Positions 19,252 to 29,755 of a stretch of DNA of 64,000 bases are shown piece by piece; position 1 is the first letter of the stretch; each line of letters opens with the position of its first letter. A program made the position numbers and the translations under genes. Under the pieces are notes generated by a model. It saw only the letters and a program-made list of their open reading frames with translations, searched no databases and was not told the DNA's origin. The stretch is from Streptomyces katrae (GTDB lineage: Bacteria; Actinomycetota; Actinomycetes; Streptomycetales; Streptomycetaceae): NCBI RefSeq assembly GCF_000717655.1, contig NZ_JNZY01000008.1, forward strand, positions 1 to 64,000, given 5' to 3'.

Positions 19252-21723
19252 TCAGGAGCAGAGTGCACCGTTGAGCGTGTAGCGCGCCGGGAACGCGTTG
19301 GTACCCGAATACGTTGCCTGGAAGCCGAAACTCACGCTGCCGCCGGGCGCCAGTGTGCCGTTCCACCCGGCGTCCCGGGCGGTGACCGTGCTGCTCGACT
19401 GGCTCACCGTGGCGTTCCATGCGTTGCTGATCCGCTGATCACCCGCGAAGCTCCAGCCGAGGGTCCACCCGGAAATCGCCGAGGTTCCGGTGTTCCTCAC
19501 GGTCACCGTCGCCGTGAAGCCGTTGCCCCAGGCGTTGTCGATCCGGTACGCCACCGTGCAGGAGGCCGCCGACACATCGTCGTCCGCCTCCGTCGCCGTG
19601 AACGTCGCCGGCTGCACGCCGGTACCACCGACCGTGAAGCTCGCGCTACCCGACAACGTATCGGCATCCTGGGCGGCGACGACTGAAACCGGTTGCGCCG
19701 TCGCCCAGTTGGCGGGGGTGAACACCAGGGTCGCCGCTGCCGAAAGGTCCTGGTCGCCGGAGCTACGGGCCACCGTCACCGTGACGTTCTGCGCGGGCGC
19801 GGCCGACAACCGCACGCCCACCGGCGCCGAACCGCCCTCCGGGACCGTCACCAACGCCGGTGACACCTGGACCACGGGCACCGCCGGGGCGCTGCGCCGC
19901 TCGGCCGCGAAAGCCGCCAGCCAGGCCAGCGAGGCGTTCCAGTTGATGGCCACCTCGTTGGTGGAGTACGAGCCGATGTCGTCCACGTAGCACGCCGCCG
20001 GTGCGCAGCCCGCGAGCTTCTCCTTGGCCACCGGATCCTCCAGCCCCGCGTTCGGCCCGCCCGCGAAGGAACCGGCCGGTGGGTGCGGCAGCGAGGCGTC
20101 GTTCTGGTGCGCCCAGAACCGGTGGTGCTGGTTCTCGGAGTAGCGTTCGCCGTAGCCGGTGACGTAGGAGAGATCGAGCGCGTTGCGGCCGAGCAGGTAG
20201 TCCAGGGACTCCAGCGCTCCGGCCCGGTAGCGTTGTTGCCCGGTGAGCTCGTATGCGACGGCCAGCACCATCGCGTTGTTGGTGACGGAGCTGTTGGAGC
20301 CCCACGCGTATCCGCCGGCGGGGAGTGACACCGCGTAGCCCTGTCCGGCCATGGTGGACAGGTGACCATCGGCGGCCGCGGTCAGCAGGCCGCGCAGCCG
20401 GGCCAGGTCGTCGGCGGGCAGGGCCACGCCGGGGACGGTGGCGAGGGTGATCCGGCCGAGCGTCGCGGTCCCGCCCCACCAGAACCCGTCGACGGGCTTG
20501 GTGTGGTGCGGAGAGGAAGTGACGGCGTCCCGGAACTGTGACTCTCCGGTGGTGGCCAGAAGTTCCGCCGCCGCCCAGTAGAACTCGTCGGAGACGTCGG
20601 CGTCCTCGTACGCACCGCCGCCGGTGTTGTCGGTCGCCGGGGCGAGCACGTTCGGGTTGGCCTTGGCAGCCGTCCAGGCGCGGCGGGCGGCGTCCAGACA
20701 GCGCGCGGCGAACGCGTCGTCGTACGTCGCGTACACCCGGGCACACTGCGCGCCCGAGGCCGCCAGGTTCAGCGTCGAGGCGGTCGACGGCTTGTGCAAC
20801 TCACGCTGTTCGGCGTCGAGTTCGGGCCGGGTCGGCAGAGCGGTCCACTTGGCGTCGTGCATCTTGTGGAAGGCCATCCCGGCCATCGGCTTCCCGGCCG
20901 GGACCTGCATCCGCAGCAGGAACTCCAGCTCCCAGCGGGCCTCGTCCAGCACGTCCGGCGTCCCGTTGCCGCGCTCCGGCACCCGCAGCGTCGCGTCGCC
21001 GAGCGCCGCGTCGCCGCCCGAACGGCGCGCCCGCTCGAAGGAGTTGACCATCTCCCAGACGGAGATGCCGCCGTTGACCACGTACTTGCCGTGGTCGCCC
21101 GCGTCGTACCAGCCGCCGCGCACGTCCAGTTGGTAGTCGCACCCCCCGGCCTGGCAGGGGACACTGCTGTCGCCCTTGTTCGGGGCGACGCCCAGGTGCC
21201 CGGCGGGGCGGGCGTAGGCACTGCCGCCCGCCAGGGCTGCGTCGATCGCAATACCGCTGCGCTGCTGGTAGAAGAACGACATGCTGTCGGCGCGCAGTCC
21301 GTCGTACAGCGCTGCCGAAATGTCGAACGGGTGGCTGCTCTGGCCGCCGACGGCCAGGGTGTAGCCGGTGCCGGTGCCGGTGTACGCGCCGAAGTCCACC
21401 AGGTGGGTGGACTGGCCGGACGCCTGGTCGGCACCGCGCACCGTGGTGGTGCCCGAGGCGGCCACCGTGCCGGAGGCGTCCCGCAGCTGCCAGGTGAGCG
21501 GGGCGGTCGCGGAGCTGGCCACGGTGGCCCGCTTGGGGCCGTCGGGCAGGTAGCCGAGCTGGTTGACCCGGACGGGTGTGTCGGCAGAGGCGGCCACGGT
21601 GGCGGCGGCCGCGACCGGAACGGTCAGGGCGGTCGTGGACAGGCCGCCGACGGCGAACGCGAAGCCGGCGAGCACGGCGGCCGCGCGACGTGGCACGCCG
21701 CGGGCGGAGGTGACAGGAGGCAC
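19252..21723 (-). CDS. Secreted GH9 cellulase with Ig-like, spacer and CBM2 domains
   Basis: An 823-residue modular endoglucanase or processive cellulase. Order: signal peptide (1-45), CelD-type N-terminal Ig-like domain (about 48-135, [16 protein letters not shown]), GH9 (alpha/alpha)6 barrel (about 140-610) with [14 protein letters not shown] carrying the catalytic Asp pair and the acid Glu in [12 protein letters not shown], a roughly 95-residue beta module (about 620-715, [16 protein letters not shown]), and CBM2 (about 720-823) with conserved Trp residues and a Cys at each end. GTG at 21723 has GGAAGG upstream. A perfect CebR operator and a TTGACG hexamer lie in front, so it should respond to cello-oligosaccharides. 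Confidence 0.93.
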   Translation of the reverse strand: MPPVTSARGVPRRAAAVLAGFAFAVGGLSTTALTVPVAAAATVAASADTPVRVNQLGYLPDGPKRATVASSATAPLTWQLRDASGTVAASGTTTVRGADQASGQSTHLVDFGAYTGTGTGYTLAVGGQSSHPFDISAALYDGLRADSMSFFYQQRSGIAIDAALAGGSAYARPAGHLGVAPNKGDSSVPCQAGGCDYQLDVRGGWYDAGDHGKYVVNGGISVWEMVNSFERARRSGGDAALGDATLRVPERGNGTPDVLDEARWELEFLLRMQVPAGKPMAGMAFHKMHDAKWTALPTRPELDAEQRELHKPSTASTLNLAASGAQCARVYATYDDAFAARCLDAARRAWTAAKANPNVLAPATDNTGGGAYEDADVSDEFYWAAAELLATTGESQFRDAVTSSPHHTKPVDGFWWGGTATLGRITLATVPGVALPADDLARLRGLLTAAADGHLSTMAGQGYAVSLPAGGYAWGSNSSVTNNAMVLAVAYELTGQQRYRAGALESLDYLLGRNALDLSYVTGYGERYSENQHHRFWAHQNDASLPHPPAGSFAGGPNAGLEDPVAKEKLAGCAPAACYVDDIGSYSTNEVAINWNASLAWLAAFAAERRSAPAVPVVQVSPALVTVPEGGSAPVGVRLSAAPAQNVTVTVARSSGDQDLSAAATLVFTPANWATAQPVSVVAAQDADTLSGSASFTVGGTGVQPATFTATEADDDVSAASCTVAYRIDNAWGNGFTATVTVRNTGTSAISGWTLGWSFAGDQRISNAWNATVSQSSSTVTARDAGWNGTLAPGGSVSFGFQATYSGTNAFPARYTLNGALCS

Positions 21724-21758
21724 GGGTGGAGCCTTCCTTGGTGGGTGGGGGGCAAAAG

Positions 21759-21802
21759 TGGGAGCGCTCCCAATGAAGCCAGCCGCCGGACGGGCCCGTC
21801 AA
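21759..21802 (-). promoter_or_regulatory. CebR operator and promoter of the GH9 gene
   Basis: TGGGAGCGCTCCCA (21759-21772) is a perfect 14-bp CebR palindrome. On the minus strand TTGACG (21797-21802) and CTTCAT after 18 bases form a weak promoter directly ahead of it, as at the GH48 gene. Confidence 0.8.
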
Positions 21803-22236
21803 GGCTCTTGGTCGTACAGGTAGTTGACCTCCCCTTTCATCCGAGAACAGGCCGACTACCCCGACAGCTTCGGCGGACGGAGAAGGTGGCGCGAAATCGA
21901 CGAGCGGCGGCGGCGCCGGCCCCCGACGGAGACGCGCACACCCCAGCCCCGAGCCTCGCCCACCCGTCCGCCGGGATCGAAGTCGAGCGCGGCCGGACCG
22001 AACCGACCGCCTGACGCCTCCCTCCCCCCACTGGCGCCGCGGGCCACCGGCGGGCTGCCCCAGGGCACGGCCGCTGGAGCGCAGGCCGTCCGTGGCGGCC
22101 GGCAGCATTCCTCCCGGTCGATCCGGTCAAGCACGCGAACCGCGCCGCTGGATGCGGGCCAAGATCCCGCTGCCCTCCGAGCCGCGACGGTCAGACGGCC
22201 CGGCCGGATCAGGCGTCGCCGAGATGCTGCGCGGCC
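21803..22236. other. Gap between GH9 promoter and araD end
   Basis: About 430 bases in which I see no gene with a ribosome site, no operator and no clear hairpin. Confidence 0.4.
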
Positions 22237-22974
22237 TCAGACGCCCTGGGCGTGAGGAACGTTGCCGTAGTAGGCGTCCGGTCCGTGCTTACGGGTGAAG
22301 TGCCGCTCCAGCAGATGCCTCGGAGGTTCGGAGGTGTGCCCGAGGCGGGACCCCAGCGCCAGCGTGTGCAGCGCCATCTCCGCCACGGCCTCGCAGACGA
22401 TGGCGTTCTCCAGCGCAGCCTTCGCGGTGGGGCCCCAGGTGAAGGGGCCGTGTCGTGAGACGAGCGCCCCGGGGACCTCGTCGGCCCGGCGTGGGCAGCC
22501 TTCGAGCCGGGCAACGATCACCTGTCCGGTGTTGTACTCGTAGTCCTGCGCGCACTGCTCGGCGGTGAGATCCGCCGTCACGGGGACGGGCCCGTTGAAG
22601 GTGTCGGCGTGTGTCGTGCCGAGCACGGGGATCGGGCGGCGCGCCTGGGAGAAGGCGACGGCGTGCACCGAGTGCGTGTGGGTGACGCCGCCGATGGAGG
22701 GGAAGGCCCGGTAGAGGCACCGATGGGTTTCGGTGTCGGTGGACGGCCTGAGGTGCCCGTCGACGACCCGCCCGTCCTCCAGCGCCACCGTCACCAGGTC
22801 CTCCTCGGTGAGGTCGGCGTAGGAGACCCCCGACGGCTTGATGACGAAGACGCCGGCGTCTCGGTCGACTCCGCTGACGTTTCCCCAGGTGAGGGTGGCC
22901 AGACCGGCCTCCGGAATGCGCAGGTTGGCCGCGAAGACCTCGCGGCGGAGGTCCTTGAGGTTGGTCTTGCTCAC
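22237..22974 (-). CDS. araD: L-ribulose-5-phosphate 4-epimerase
   Basis: A 245-residue class II aldolase/epimerase that makes D-xylulose 5-phosphate, the last step of L-arabinose entry into the pentose phosphate pathway. Visible features: LATLTWGNVSG, the phosphate-binding KPSGVSY, zinc His pair in GVTHTHSVHA, LGTTHADTFNG and SRHGPFTWG. The C-terminal RKHGPDAYYGN is typical of AraD. GTG at 22974 is the start that matches family length; its ribosome site is poor. It is apart from araBA but shares with them the same operator type, 145 bases upstream. Confidence 0.93.
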   Translation of the reverse strand: MSKTNLKDLRREVFAANLRIPEAGLATLTWGNVSGVDRDAGVFVIKPSGVSYADLTEEDLVTVALEDGRVVDGHLRPSTDTETHRCLYRAFPSIGGVTHTHSVHAVAFSQARRPIPVLGTTHADTFNGPVPVTADLTAEQCAQDYEYNTGQVIVARLEGCPRRADEVPGALVSRHGPFTWGPTAKAALENAIVCEAVAEMALHTLALGSRLGHTSEPPRHLLERHFTRKHGPDAYYGNVPHAQGV

Positions 22975-23118
22975 TGCATTCTCACCGTCTCTCCGACATG
23001 CGCGGCGGTTTCTCGGGACCGGCCTCCGGCAGGCCCCGCAGCGTCGCGCACGAGTGGGCTGGACTGATCGGGGGCCGCGCTGGGCACGTGACTGCGGGAG
23101 CACTCCCACCCCGTCGAA

Positions 23119-23147
23119 TTGTGAGCGCTAACAAGCGGAAATCTCAA
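23119..23147 (-). promoter_or_regulatory. araD promoter with LacI-type operator in the spacer
   Basis: TTGTGAGCGCTAACAA (23119-23134) overlaps a minus-strand promoter: TTGAGA (23142-23147), 17 bases, TCACAA (23119-23124). The operator lies between araD and the divergent LacI-family gene at 23294 and could serve both. Confidence 0.7.
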
Positions 23148-23293
23148 GAGCGGTGAGAAGATTCCTGCCGCCAACATGCTGTCATCGCTGCATAATGTGA
23201 ACGCCAACATCAATCCACCGTCGACGATCTCCGGATCGGTCCGGGATGTGTGCGGGCCGCGGCTGGTTCGGTACCTTGAGGGAAGGCCGCTCG

Positions 23294-24370
23294 ATGAGGA
23301 AAGGAAGAGAGTTGACCCAGCTCCCAGACGTCTCCCGAGCGCCCACGATGACGGACGTCGCGCGCGTCGCCGGCGTGTCCCATCAGACCGTTTCACGGGT
23401 GCTCAGCGACCACCCGAACGTCAGCGCCAAGACCCGGGCCGCGGTGACCCAGGTCATCGAGCAGCTGGGGTACCGCCGTAACTCGGCAGCCCGGGCTCTG
23501 GCCACTCGCCGGACCCACACGCTGGGCGTCATCGCGGTGAACACCACCCTGCACGGGCCTGCCAGCACCGTGGCGGGGGTCCAAGAGGCGGCTCGGGACC
23601 GCGGCTACCTGACGTCCGCCGTCACGCTTCGGACCGCCACGCAGACGGCCCTCGCCGAAGCCATGCAGCACCTGGCCGGGTGGGGCGTGGAGGGGATCGT
23701 CGCCGTCACTCCGCAACGCGACGCGGTGAAGGCCCTGGCGGCATTGGAAGCACCGTGCCCGGTCGTTACCGTGGAAGGCGGCCACACCCTGGACCTGCCA
23801 GGGGTGTCGCTGGACCAGAACCTCGGCGCCCGCATGATCACGGAACATCTTCTCGCGTCGGGCCACACCACCGTGTGGCATGTCGCAGGCCCTCCCGACT
23901 GGCTCGAGAGCGAGGCCCGCACGCAGGGGTGGGAGGACGCGCTACGAGAGGCCGGGGCCGAGGTGCCACCCCTGCTGCGCGGTGACTGGAGTCCGCTGTC
24001 GGGATACCAGGCCGGCCAGCAGCTCGCGGGGCGGGTCCGGGCGTCGCAAGGGCGGGGAGCGGGCCTCACCGCGGTGTTCGTCGCCAACGACCAGATGGCC
24101 CTCGGTGTCCTGCGGGCCTTGCGGGAAGCGGGCTTGCGCACGCCGGAGGACGTGGCGGTCGCCGGCTTCGACGACATCCCCGAGGCGGAGTTCTTCCCGC
24201 CCCCGCTGACGACGATCCGTCAGGACTTCGCCTCGATCGGCCGCGACAGCATCGGGCTGCTCCTGGACCACATCGAAGGCCGGACTGACGAGGTGACGCA
24301 CCTGGTGGTGGCGCCCGAGCTCATCGTGCGCGCCAGTACGGCCCGCAGGAGCCCTCCTTCGGGGCAATGA
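23294..24370 (+). CDS. LacI-family repressor, likely arabinose regulator (AraR-like)
   Basis: A 358-residue LacI protein. Helix-turn-helix at about residues 17-38 (MTDVARVAGVSHQTVSRVL) with hinge helix ARALATRRT, then the ligand domain (LGVIAVNTT, FVANDQMALGVLRAL, VAGFDDIPEAEF, PPLTTIRQDF). It is divergent from araD with the operator TTGTGAGCGCTAACAA between them, and the same operator occurs at araB, two sugar importers and a GH62. This makes it the best local candidate to bind those sites, with arabinose or an arabino-oligosaccharide as inducer (inference). ATG at 23294 has GGGAAGG 7 bases upstream; TTG at 23312 with AGGAAAGGAAG upstream is an alternative. Confidence 0.85.
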   Translation: MRKGRELTQLPDVSRAPTMTDVARVAGVSHQTVSRVLSDHPNVSAKTRAAVTQVIEQLGYRRNSAARALATRRTHTLGVIAVNTTLHGPASTVAGVQEAARDRGYLTSAVTLRTATQTALAEAMQHLAGWGVEGIVAVTPQRDAVKALAALEAPCPVVTVEGGHTLDLPGVSLDQNLGARMITEHLLASGHTTVWHVAGPPDWLESEARTQGWEDALREAGAEVPPLLRGDWSPLSGYQAGQQLAGRVRASQGRGAGLTAVFVANDQMALGVLRALREAGLRTPEDVAVAGFDDIPEAEFFPPPLTTIRQDFASIGRDSIGLLLDHIEGRTDEVTHLVVAPELIVRASTARRSPPSGQ

Positions 24371-24749
24371 CCCCCACCCGCCCGGGGACCGCCCCCTTCC
24401 CAGGGGGAACCGGCCCCAGAGGTCCTGGCACTTCGGACCGAGACCCTGCCGCAGGGGCTGAAGCCGCCGTCTGGTGCCCCTGCGACGTCTCTCCGCGCAG
24501 ACAAGCGGGCGCGCGGCCGAGGCGCGGGCATCACCGAGGCGCCGACATCCAGAGGCTTACGCCGAGGGAGAGCGCCCCGCAGTGCGGCGACCCGGGCAAA
24601 CGTGCGACCGGCGAGCCACCGACGGCGTCGGCCGGTCCGGGGCCCGCGTGCTCCGGGAAGGGCGAAGGGGCCGGCGGAGGAGATCTTCGCGGCTCTTGAT
24701 GAGCAGGCGACGACCGTACCGACCGCGGATACGGCCGACGCCGCCCCTC
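24371..24749. other. Gap between convergent LacI and epimerase genes
   Basis: About 380 bases with no gene I can support and only a weak CCCCC...GGGGG hairpin near 24390. Confidence 0.35.
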
Positions 24750-25874
24750 TCAGGCAGTGACCGTGGTGAAGCTGTGGATCGTGGTGGACCGGTACAGCTC
24801 ACCCGTGCGCAGGAGCACCGTCGGGTACTCGGGGCGGTTCGGGGAGTCCGGGAAGTGCTGCGTTTCCAGCGCGACCCCCGCGTAAGCGTGGTACGGCCTG
24901 CCTCCCTTGCCCGTGATGTCACCGGTCAGACCTTGGGCCGTGTAGACCTGGATGCCCGGTTCCGTGGTGAGCACGTCCATGCGGCGGCCGGATGCGGGGG
25001 CGTACAACACGGCGGCCTTCCGAGGACGGGCTCGCCGGGCGCCGTCGAGGACCCAGTTGTGGTCGAAACCGCCGCCGGCGAGGGCCAGTTGCGCATCCGT
25101 ATGGGTCAGGACGTCGGAGAGCCGCCGGGTCCGGCGAAGGTCGAACGGGGTGTCGCTGACCGGGCGGTGGGGGCCGTCGGGGATCAGCTCGGCGTCGACG
25201 GGGGTGTAGAGGGGGGCCGCAACCTGGAGATGGTGGGCCAGGACGTTGCCCCGCCCCTCTCCTTCGAGGTTCCAGTAGGCGTGGTTGGTGAGGTTGACGA
25301 TCGTCGGCGCGTCGGCGACCGCCTGGTACGACAGGGCCAGGTTGTCGTCGCGGTCCAGGGTGTAGGTGACGCGGACGTTCAGGGCACCGGGGAACCCCTG
25401 ATCGCCGTCCGGGCTGTGCAGGAACAGGCGCACGCCGGTGCGGTGCGCGGAGTGGAAGGGTTCGCACCGCCACACGCGCTGGTCGAACCCGTCGGGACCG
25501 CCGTGCAGCGTGTGCCCGGTCTCCTGGGTGGCGAGCCGGTGCGTGACGCCGTCGACGACGAGCCGGCCGCCCGCGATGCGGTTGGCGTAACGGCCCACCG
25601 TCGCACCGAAGTAGCGTGCGGAGCCCTCGCAGGCGTCGGGGCCGCGGGCGCCGAGCACCACATCGGCAGTGCGGCCCCAGCGGTCCGGCAGGATCAGGGA
25701 ATGGAGGCGGGCGCCGCGCGTGTGGACCTCCGCGCGGGCCCGGCCGGGGAAGCCGAACCGCCACCTCTCCCCCGTTCCCTCATCGGCCAGGCGCAGGGGA
25801 CGGCCCGTCCTCGGTCCGGCGGCAGTCTGCCTGGGCTCAGCGGCCCGGGCGGCAGATTCGTGTAGCTGTTCCAT
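24750..25874 (-). CDS. Aldose 1-epimerase (galactose mutarotase family)
   Basis: A 374-residue mutarotase fold protein that interconverts alpha and beta anomers of free sugars. Motifs: GATVGRYANRIAGG, HTLHGG, the catalytic His in NLTNHAYWNL and catalytic Glu in LETQHFPDSPN. The last motif is near the C-terminus as expected. The first about 35 residues are extra and weakly charged, not a signal peptide. It precedes nothing downstream and lies 107 bases after the permease at 25982, likely the last gene of that importer operon, where it would ready incoming sugar for isomerase or kinase. ATG at 25874 has only a weak ribosome site. Confidence 0.88.
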   Translation of the reverse strand: MEQLHESAARAAEPRQTAAGPRTGRPLRLADEGTGERWRFGFPGRARAEVHTRGARLHSLILPDRWGRTADVVLGARGPDACEGSARYFGATVGRYANRIAGGRLVVDGVTHRLATQETGHTLHGGPDGFDQRVWRCEPFHSAHRTGVRLFLHSPDGDQGFPGALNVRVTYTLDRDDNLALSYQAVADAPTIVNLTNHAYWNLEGEGRGNVLAHHLQVAAPLYTPVDAELIPDGPHRPVSDTPFDLRRTRRLSDVLTHTDAQLALAGGGFDHNWVLDGARRARPRKAAVLYAPASGRRMDVLTTEPGIQVYTAQGLTGDITGKGGRPYHAYAGVALETQHFPDSPNRPEYPTVLLRTGELYRSTTIHSFTTVTA

Positions 25875-25981
25875 GACGGTGGTCCCTGGAAGTCGGTCCA
25901 TCGGAGGGCATGCCGGGGAAGCAAGGTGTGATCGCGGCACTCGAACGCTGGGGCAGGGGCTGATGGCAGAGCAGCGGGGAG

Positions 25982-27004
25982 TCAGTCGGCGGCGGGGCGG
26001 CGGCCGCTCATCAGACGTTGCAGCACGATGAACACGAGCAGCAGGGCGCCGATGACGATCCGGGTCCACCAGGAGCTGAGCGTTCCCTGGAAGTTGACGA
26101 CCGTCTGGATCATGCCAAGGACGAGCACGCCGAGGGCGCTGCCCAGGACGAAGCCGGAACCGCCGGTCAGCAGCGTGCCGCCGATCACGGTGGCGGCGAT
26201 CGCGTCGAGTTCCATGCCCATCGCGTGGAGGGCGTATCCGGAGAGCATGTAGAAGGTCAGCAGCAGGCCGCCGAGTGCGGAGCACAGGCCGCTGACGGCG
26301 TAGACGGCGATCTTGGTGGAGCCCACCGGAAGACCCATCAGGCGTGCGGAGGACTCGTTGCCGCCCAGCGCGTACACGTTGCGGCCGAAGCGCGTGTGGT
26401 GCAGTACGACGAAGGCGATCACCAGCACGGACAGGGCGATGACCACCGGGATCGAGACGAACAGTCCCCCCGGGCCGTACAGTCGGGTCTGCGCGATTCC
26501 CGCCGTGGCGGGGTCGCTGATCGTGATGGATTCGGTGCTGATCGTGTAGCAGAGCCCGCGGGCGAGGAACATGCCGGCCAGGGTGACGATGAACGGCTGG
26601 ATCTCGAAGGTGTGGATGATCCAGCCCATGAGCGCCCCGCTCGCGGCGCCGACCAGCAGGACCAGTGGAATGACGGTGGCCAGCGGCCAGCCGTGCGATT
26701 CGACCAGCCAGGCGGTGAGCATCGTCGACAGGGCCACCATGGAGCCGACGGACAGATCGATGCCGCCGGTGAGGATGACGAAGGTCGCCCCGACCGCGAC
26801 GACCAGAAGGAATCCGTTGTCGATCAGCAGGTTCAGCACGACTTGCGCGGAGAGGAAGCCCTCGTAGCGCACCGATCCGACGCTGAACATGACGGCCAGC
26901 AGGACGGCCGTGACGATCAGTGGGATACGGGTGCGGGTGCGCGGGGACACGGTCGCGAAGGGGCGGGTGAGTTGCGCGGCGGCGCTCGCGATGCCGGTAC
27001 TCAT
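25982..27004 (-). CDS. yjfF: Sugar ABC transporter permease, YjfF-like
   Basis: A 340-residue permease of the CUT2 (RbsC/AraH) family with about 8-10 membrane segments. Typical motifs: GATFVILTGGIDLSVGSMVAL, FIVTLAGMFLARG, VYALGGNESSARLMG, and GGTLLTGGSGFVLGSALG. ATG at 27004 has AGGAGG upstream; the start overlaps the end of the preceding permease by 4 bases. In E. coli the related YjfF works with YtfT, YtfR and YtfQ on galactofuranose; here the araB neighbour and shared operator point to arabinose or another furanose (inference). Confidence 0.9.
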   Translation of the reverse strand: MSTGIASAAAQLTRPFATVSPRTRTRIPLIVTAVLLAVMFSVGSVRYEGFLSAQVVLNLLIDNGFLLVVAVGATFVILTGGIDLSVGSMVALSTMLTAWLVESHGWPLATVIPLVLLVGAASGALMGWIIHTFEIQPFIVTLAGMFLARGLCYTISTESITISDPATAGIAQTRLYGPGGLFVSIPVVIALSVLVIAFVVLHHTRFGRNVYALGGNESSARLMGLPVGSTKIAVYAVSGLCSALGGLLLTFYMLSGYALHAMGMELDAIAATVIGGTLLTGGSGFVLGSALGVLVLGMIQTVVNFQGTLSSWWTRIVIGALLLVFIVLQRLMSGRRPAAD

Positions 27005-28101
27005 GCGCGTACCTCCTGCTGCTGCGGGGCGGCGCCCGCCGTGGTGTGGGATCGGGGAGTGGTCGTCCTGCGACGGCGCAGGACCTTGGCCCGGAAGACC
27101 GGGGACTGCACGAGGCAGACGACGATGACCACGAAGGCCTTGAAGACGAGAGTGGTCTCCGGTGGGACGCCGAGGGTGTAGACGGTGGTGGACAGGGTCT
27201 GGATGGTCAGGGCTCCAAGGACGGTGCCGCCGAGGGAGAAGCGTCCTCCGGTCAGGGCGGTGCCGCCGACGACGACGGCGAGGATCGCGTCGAGTTCGAT
27301 CCACAGGCCGGCGTTGTTGCCGTCGGCGCTGGAGACGTTGGAACTGATCATGAGCCCGGCCATGGCGGCGCACAGCGCGCTGAAGACGTAGACCAGGACG
27401 AGCAGACCGCCGGCGCGGATGCCGACCAGGCGGCTGGCGGCGGGGTTGCCGCCCACGGACTCGATCAGCATGCCGAGTGCGCTGCGACGGGTGATGAAGG
27501 CGGTGAGCGCGACGAGGGCGGCTGCCAGGAGGACGGCGAACGGGAAGGTCAGCCAGTAGCCGCCGCCGATCATCTTGTAGGGGGCGCTGGTCACCGTGAT
27601 GATCTGGCCGCCGGTGATCAGCTGGGCGATGCCGCGGCCCGCGACCATGAGGATCAAGGTGGCCACAATGGGCTGCACCCCCAGCCCGGACACCAGGAAG
27701 CCGTTGGCGAGGCCCAGCACGAGGGCGACGCCGAGTGCGAGAGCGACGGCCGTGAGCATGGTGGCGGCGCTGCCGGGATGTGCGGCGGAGGAGATGTGCC
27801 CACAGGCGAGGGCAGCGGCGATGGCGACGGTGGAACCCACCGAGAGGTCGATGCCGCGGGTGGCGATGACGAGGGTCATGCCGAGCGCCACCAGGATGAG
27901 GGGGGCGCCGAACTGGAGGATGTCGATGAGGCTGCCGTAGAGGTGGCCGTCGCGTACGCGGACGGAGAAGAAGTCGTGGTGGAACGCGAGGTTGCCGAAG
28001 AGCAGGGCGAACAGGATGAGCGTGGGCCACAGCAGGCGGTGGCCGGCCAGTCGTCTCCCGACTCTGCCGACCGCCCGGGACTTGGCAGGCTGGGAGGTCA
28101 T
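27001..28101 (-). CDS. Sugar ABC transporter permease, YtfT-like
   Basis: A 366-residue CUT2 permease. After a basic N-terminus come membrane segments beginning LLWPTLILFALLFGNLAF. Motifs GMTLVIATRGIDLSVGSTVAIA, IVATLILMVAGRGIA, ESVGGNPAASRLVGI and GGTALTGGRFSLGGTVLG are diagnostic. It overlaps its neighbours by 4 bases on both sides, so ATPase, this permease and YjfF are translationally coupled. The two permeases form a heterodimeric channel. ATG at 28101 has GGAG upstream. Confidence 0.9.
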   Translation of the reverse strand: MTSQPAKSRAVGRVGRRLAGHRLLWPTLILFALLFGNLAFHHDFFSVRVRDGHLYGSLIDILQFGAPLILVALGMTLVIATRGIDLSVGSTVAIAAALACGHISSAAHPGSAATMLTAVALALGVALVLGLANGFLVSGLGVQPIVATLILMVAGRGIAQLITGGQIITVTSAPYKMIGGGYWLTFPFAVLLAAALVALTAFITRRSALGMLIESVGGNPAASRLVGIRAGGLLVLVYVFSALCAAMAGLMISSNVSSADGNNAGLWIELDAILAVVVGGTALTGGRFSLGGTVLGALTIQTLSTTVYTLGVPPETTLVFKAFVVIVVCLVQSPVFRAKVLRRRRTTTPRSHTTAGAAPQQQEVRA

Positions 28102-29663
28102 GAGGCCGCTCCGGTGGCGATGGTCGTGAGGATGCGTTCGGGCGTGACGCTGTCGTCGTTCGTGAGGGTGGCCACCATGCGGTGGTCCCGGAGCACGGCG
28201 ATGTGGTGGCTCAGGCGCAGGACCTCTTCGAGTTCCGCCGAGATGAACAGCACGGCGGTGCCTTCGCCCGCCAGGCGTGCGACGAGTTTCTGGATCTCCG
28301 CCTTGGCCCCGATGTCTATGCCCCGGGTGGGTTCGTCGAGGATCAGCAGCCGGGGCGCGGTCAGCAGCCACCGCGCGAGGAGGACCTTCTGCTGGTTGCC
28401 TCCGCTGAGGTGGCGTACCTGCGCTTCGGGGTCGGCGGGACGGATGTCCAGGGCTTCGATCCAGTGCCGTGCCAGCTCGTCCTGTTTCGCTCGGGCCAGC
28501 GGCCTGCTCCAGCCGCGGGCGGCCTGCAGGGCGAGGATGACGTTCTCGCGGACCGTGAGCTCGCCCACCAGTCCCTCGGACTTGCGGTTCTCGGAGCAGA
28601 AGGCGATGCCCCGGGCGATGGCATGGCGGGGAGTGCGCAGGAGGACCTTCCTGCCCTCGATGCTGATCTCTCCGGCGTCCGCGGCGTCCGCGCCGAACAG
28701 AAGGCGCGCGGCTTCGGTACGGCCCGAGCCCAGGAGGCCGGCCAGTCCGATGACCTCGCCGGCATGGATGTCGAGGTCGTACGGTTCGATCGAGCCCGTG
28801 CGGGTCAGTTGGCGTGCCCGCAGGAACGGCTCGGGGGTCGCCCGTTCTGCCGCTTCCCCGTGGGCACGGTCGGACAGCTGGTCGAGGGTGGCCAGTTCTC
28901 CGCCGATCATGCGCTGTACCAGCGTCACCGGAGTGAGCTCGCCGATGGGGTACTCGCCTTCCAGGCGGCCGTTGCGCAGGATGGTGACGCGATCGCACAG
29001 ATCGAATACCTGGTCGAGGAAGTGCGTCACGAACAGGATGGCCACACCGCGGTCCCGCAGGCGCCGCACCAGGGTGAAGAGCTGGGCGACCTCCTCGCGG
29101 TCCAGGCTGGAGGTGGGTTCGTCCAGCACGAGCACCTTCGCCGAGACGTCCACCGCCCGGACGATGGCGACCAGTTGCTGCACCGCCAGGGAGTGCGAAC
29201 CGAGCAGACTGTTGACGTCCAGGTCGAGGTCCAGTTCCGTCAACAGCTCTGCCGCCCGCTGCCGCATCGCGGACCAGTGGATGAGACCGAACCGGCGCGG
29301 TTCGCGCCCGATGAGGATGTTCTCGGCGACCGAGATGTTCGGGCAGAGGTTGACCTCCTGGTAGACGGTGCTGATTCCGGCCTGCTGCGCCTGGAGGGGG
29401 TCTGCGAACGCGTGGGGCCGGCCGTCGACGAGGAGGGTTCCGCCGTCGGCGGGGTGGACACCGGTGAGCACCTTGATCAAGGTGGACTTCCCGGCGCCGT
29501 TCTCGCCCATCAGGGCGTGCACCTCACCGGGGAAGAGCCGCAGGGCGACTCCGTCGAGGGCGAGCACGCCCGGGAACTGCTTGCGGATGCCCTGGGCTTC
29601 CAGGACCGGCCGCGGCCGCGGGCCGCCGGCGTCCGTGGACCGCAGGGTGGACGGGGATGCCAT
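28098..29663 (-). CDS. Sugar ABC transporter ATP-binding protein (two ATPase domains)
   Basis: A 521-residue CUT2 ATPase (RbsA/AraG/YtfR type) with two fused nucleotide-binding domains. Domain 1 (about 17-250): Walker [11 protein letters not shown]-loop VYQEVNL, a diverged signature HSLAVQQL, Walker B VLVLDEPTSSLD. Domain 2 (about 270-510): degenerate Walker A GLLGSGRTEAAR, signature LSGGNQQKV, Walker [13 protein letters not shown]. This asymmetry is normal for the family. ATG at 29663 has AGGAGG upstream; longer in-frame starts lack one. Confidence 0.93.
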   Translation of the reverse strand: MASPSTLRSTDAGGPRPRPVLEAQGIRKQFPGVLALDGVALRLFPGEVHALMGENGAGKSTLIKVLTGVHPADGGTLLVDGRPHAFADPLQAQQAGISTVYQEVNLCPNISVAENILIGREPRRFGLIHWSAMRQRAAELLTELDLDLDVNSLLGSHSLAVQQLVAIVRAVDVSAKVLVLDEPTSSLDREEVAQLFTLVRRLRDRGVAILFVTHFLDQVFDLCDRVTILRNGRLEGEYPIGELTPVTLVQRMIGGELATLDQLSDRAHGEAAERATPEPFLRARQLTRTGSIEPYDLDIHAGEVIGLAGLLGSGRTEAARLLFGADAADAGEISIEGRKVLLRTPRHAIARGIAFCSENRKSEGLVGELTVRENVILALQAARGWSRPLARAKQDELARHWIEALDIRPADPEAQVRHLSGGNQQKVLLARWLLTAPRLLILDEPTRGIDIGAKAEIQKLVARLAGEGTAVLFISAELEEVLRLSHHIAVLRDHRMVATLTNDDSVTPERILTTIATGAAS

Positions 29664-29755
29664 CCGCCCTCCTCTCATGGGTGGGGGGTGGAGCGGCTCC
29701 GGACGGTGAAGGAGGCGCCGGGGCCGGCCCTCCTCCCGCACCGGAACGTGCTGTT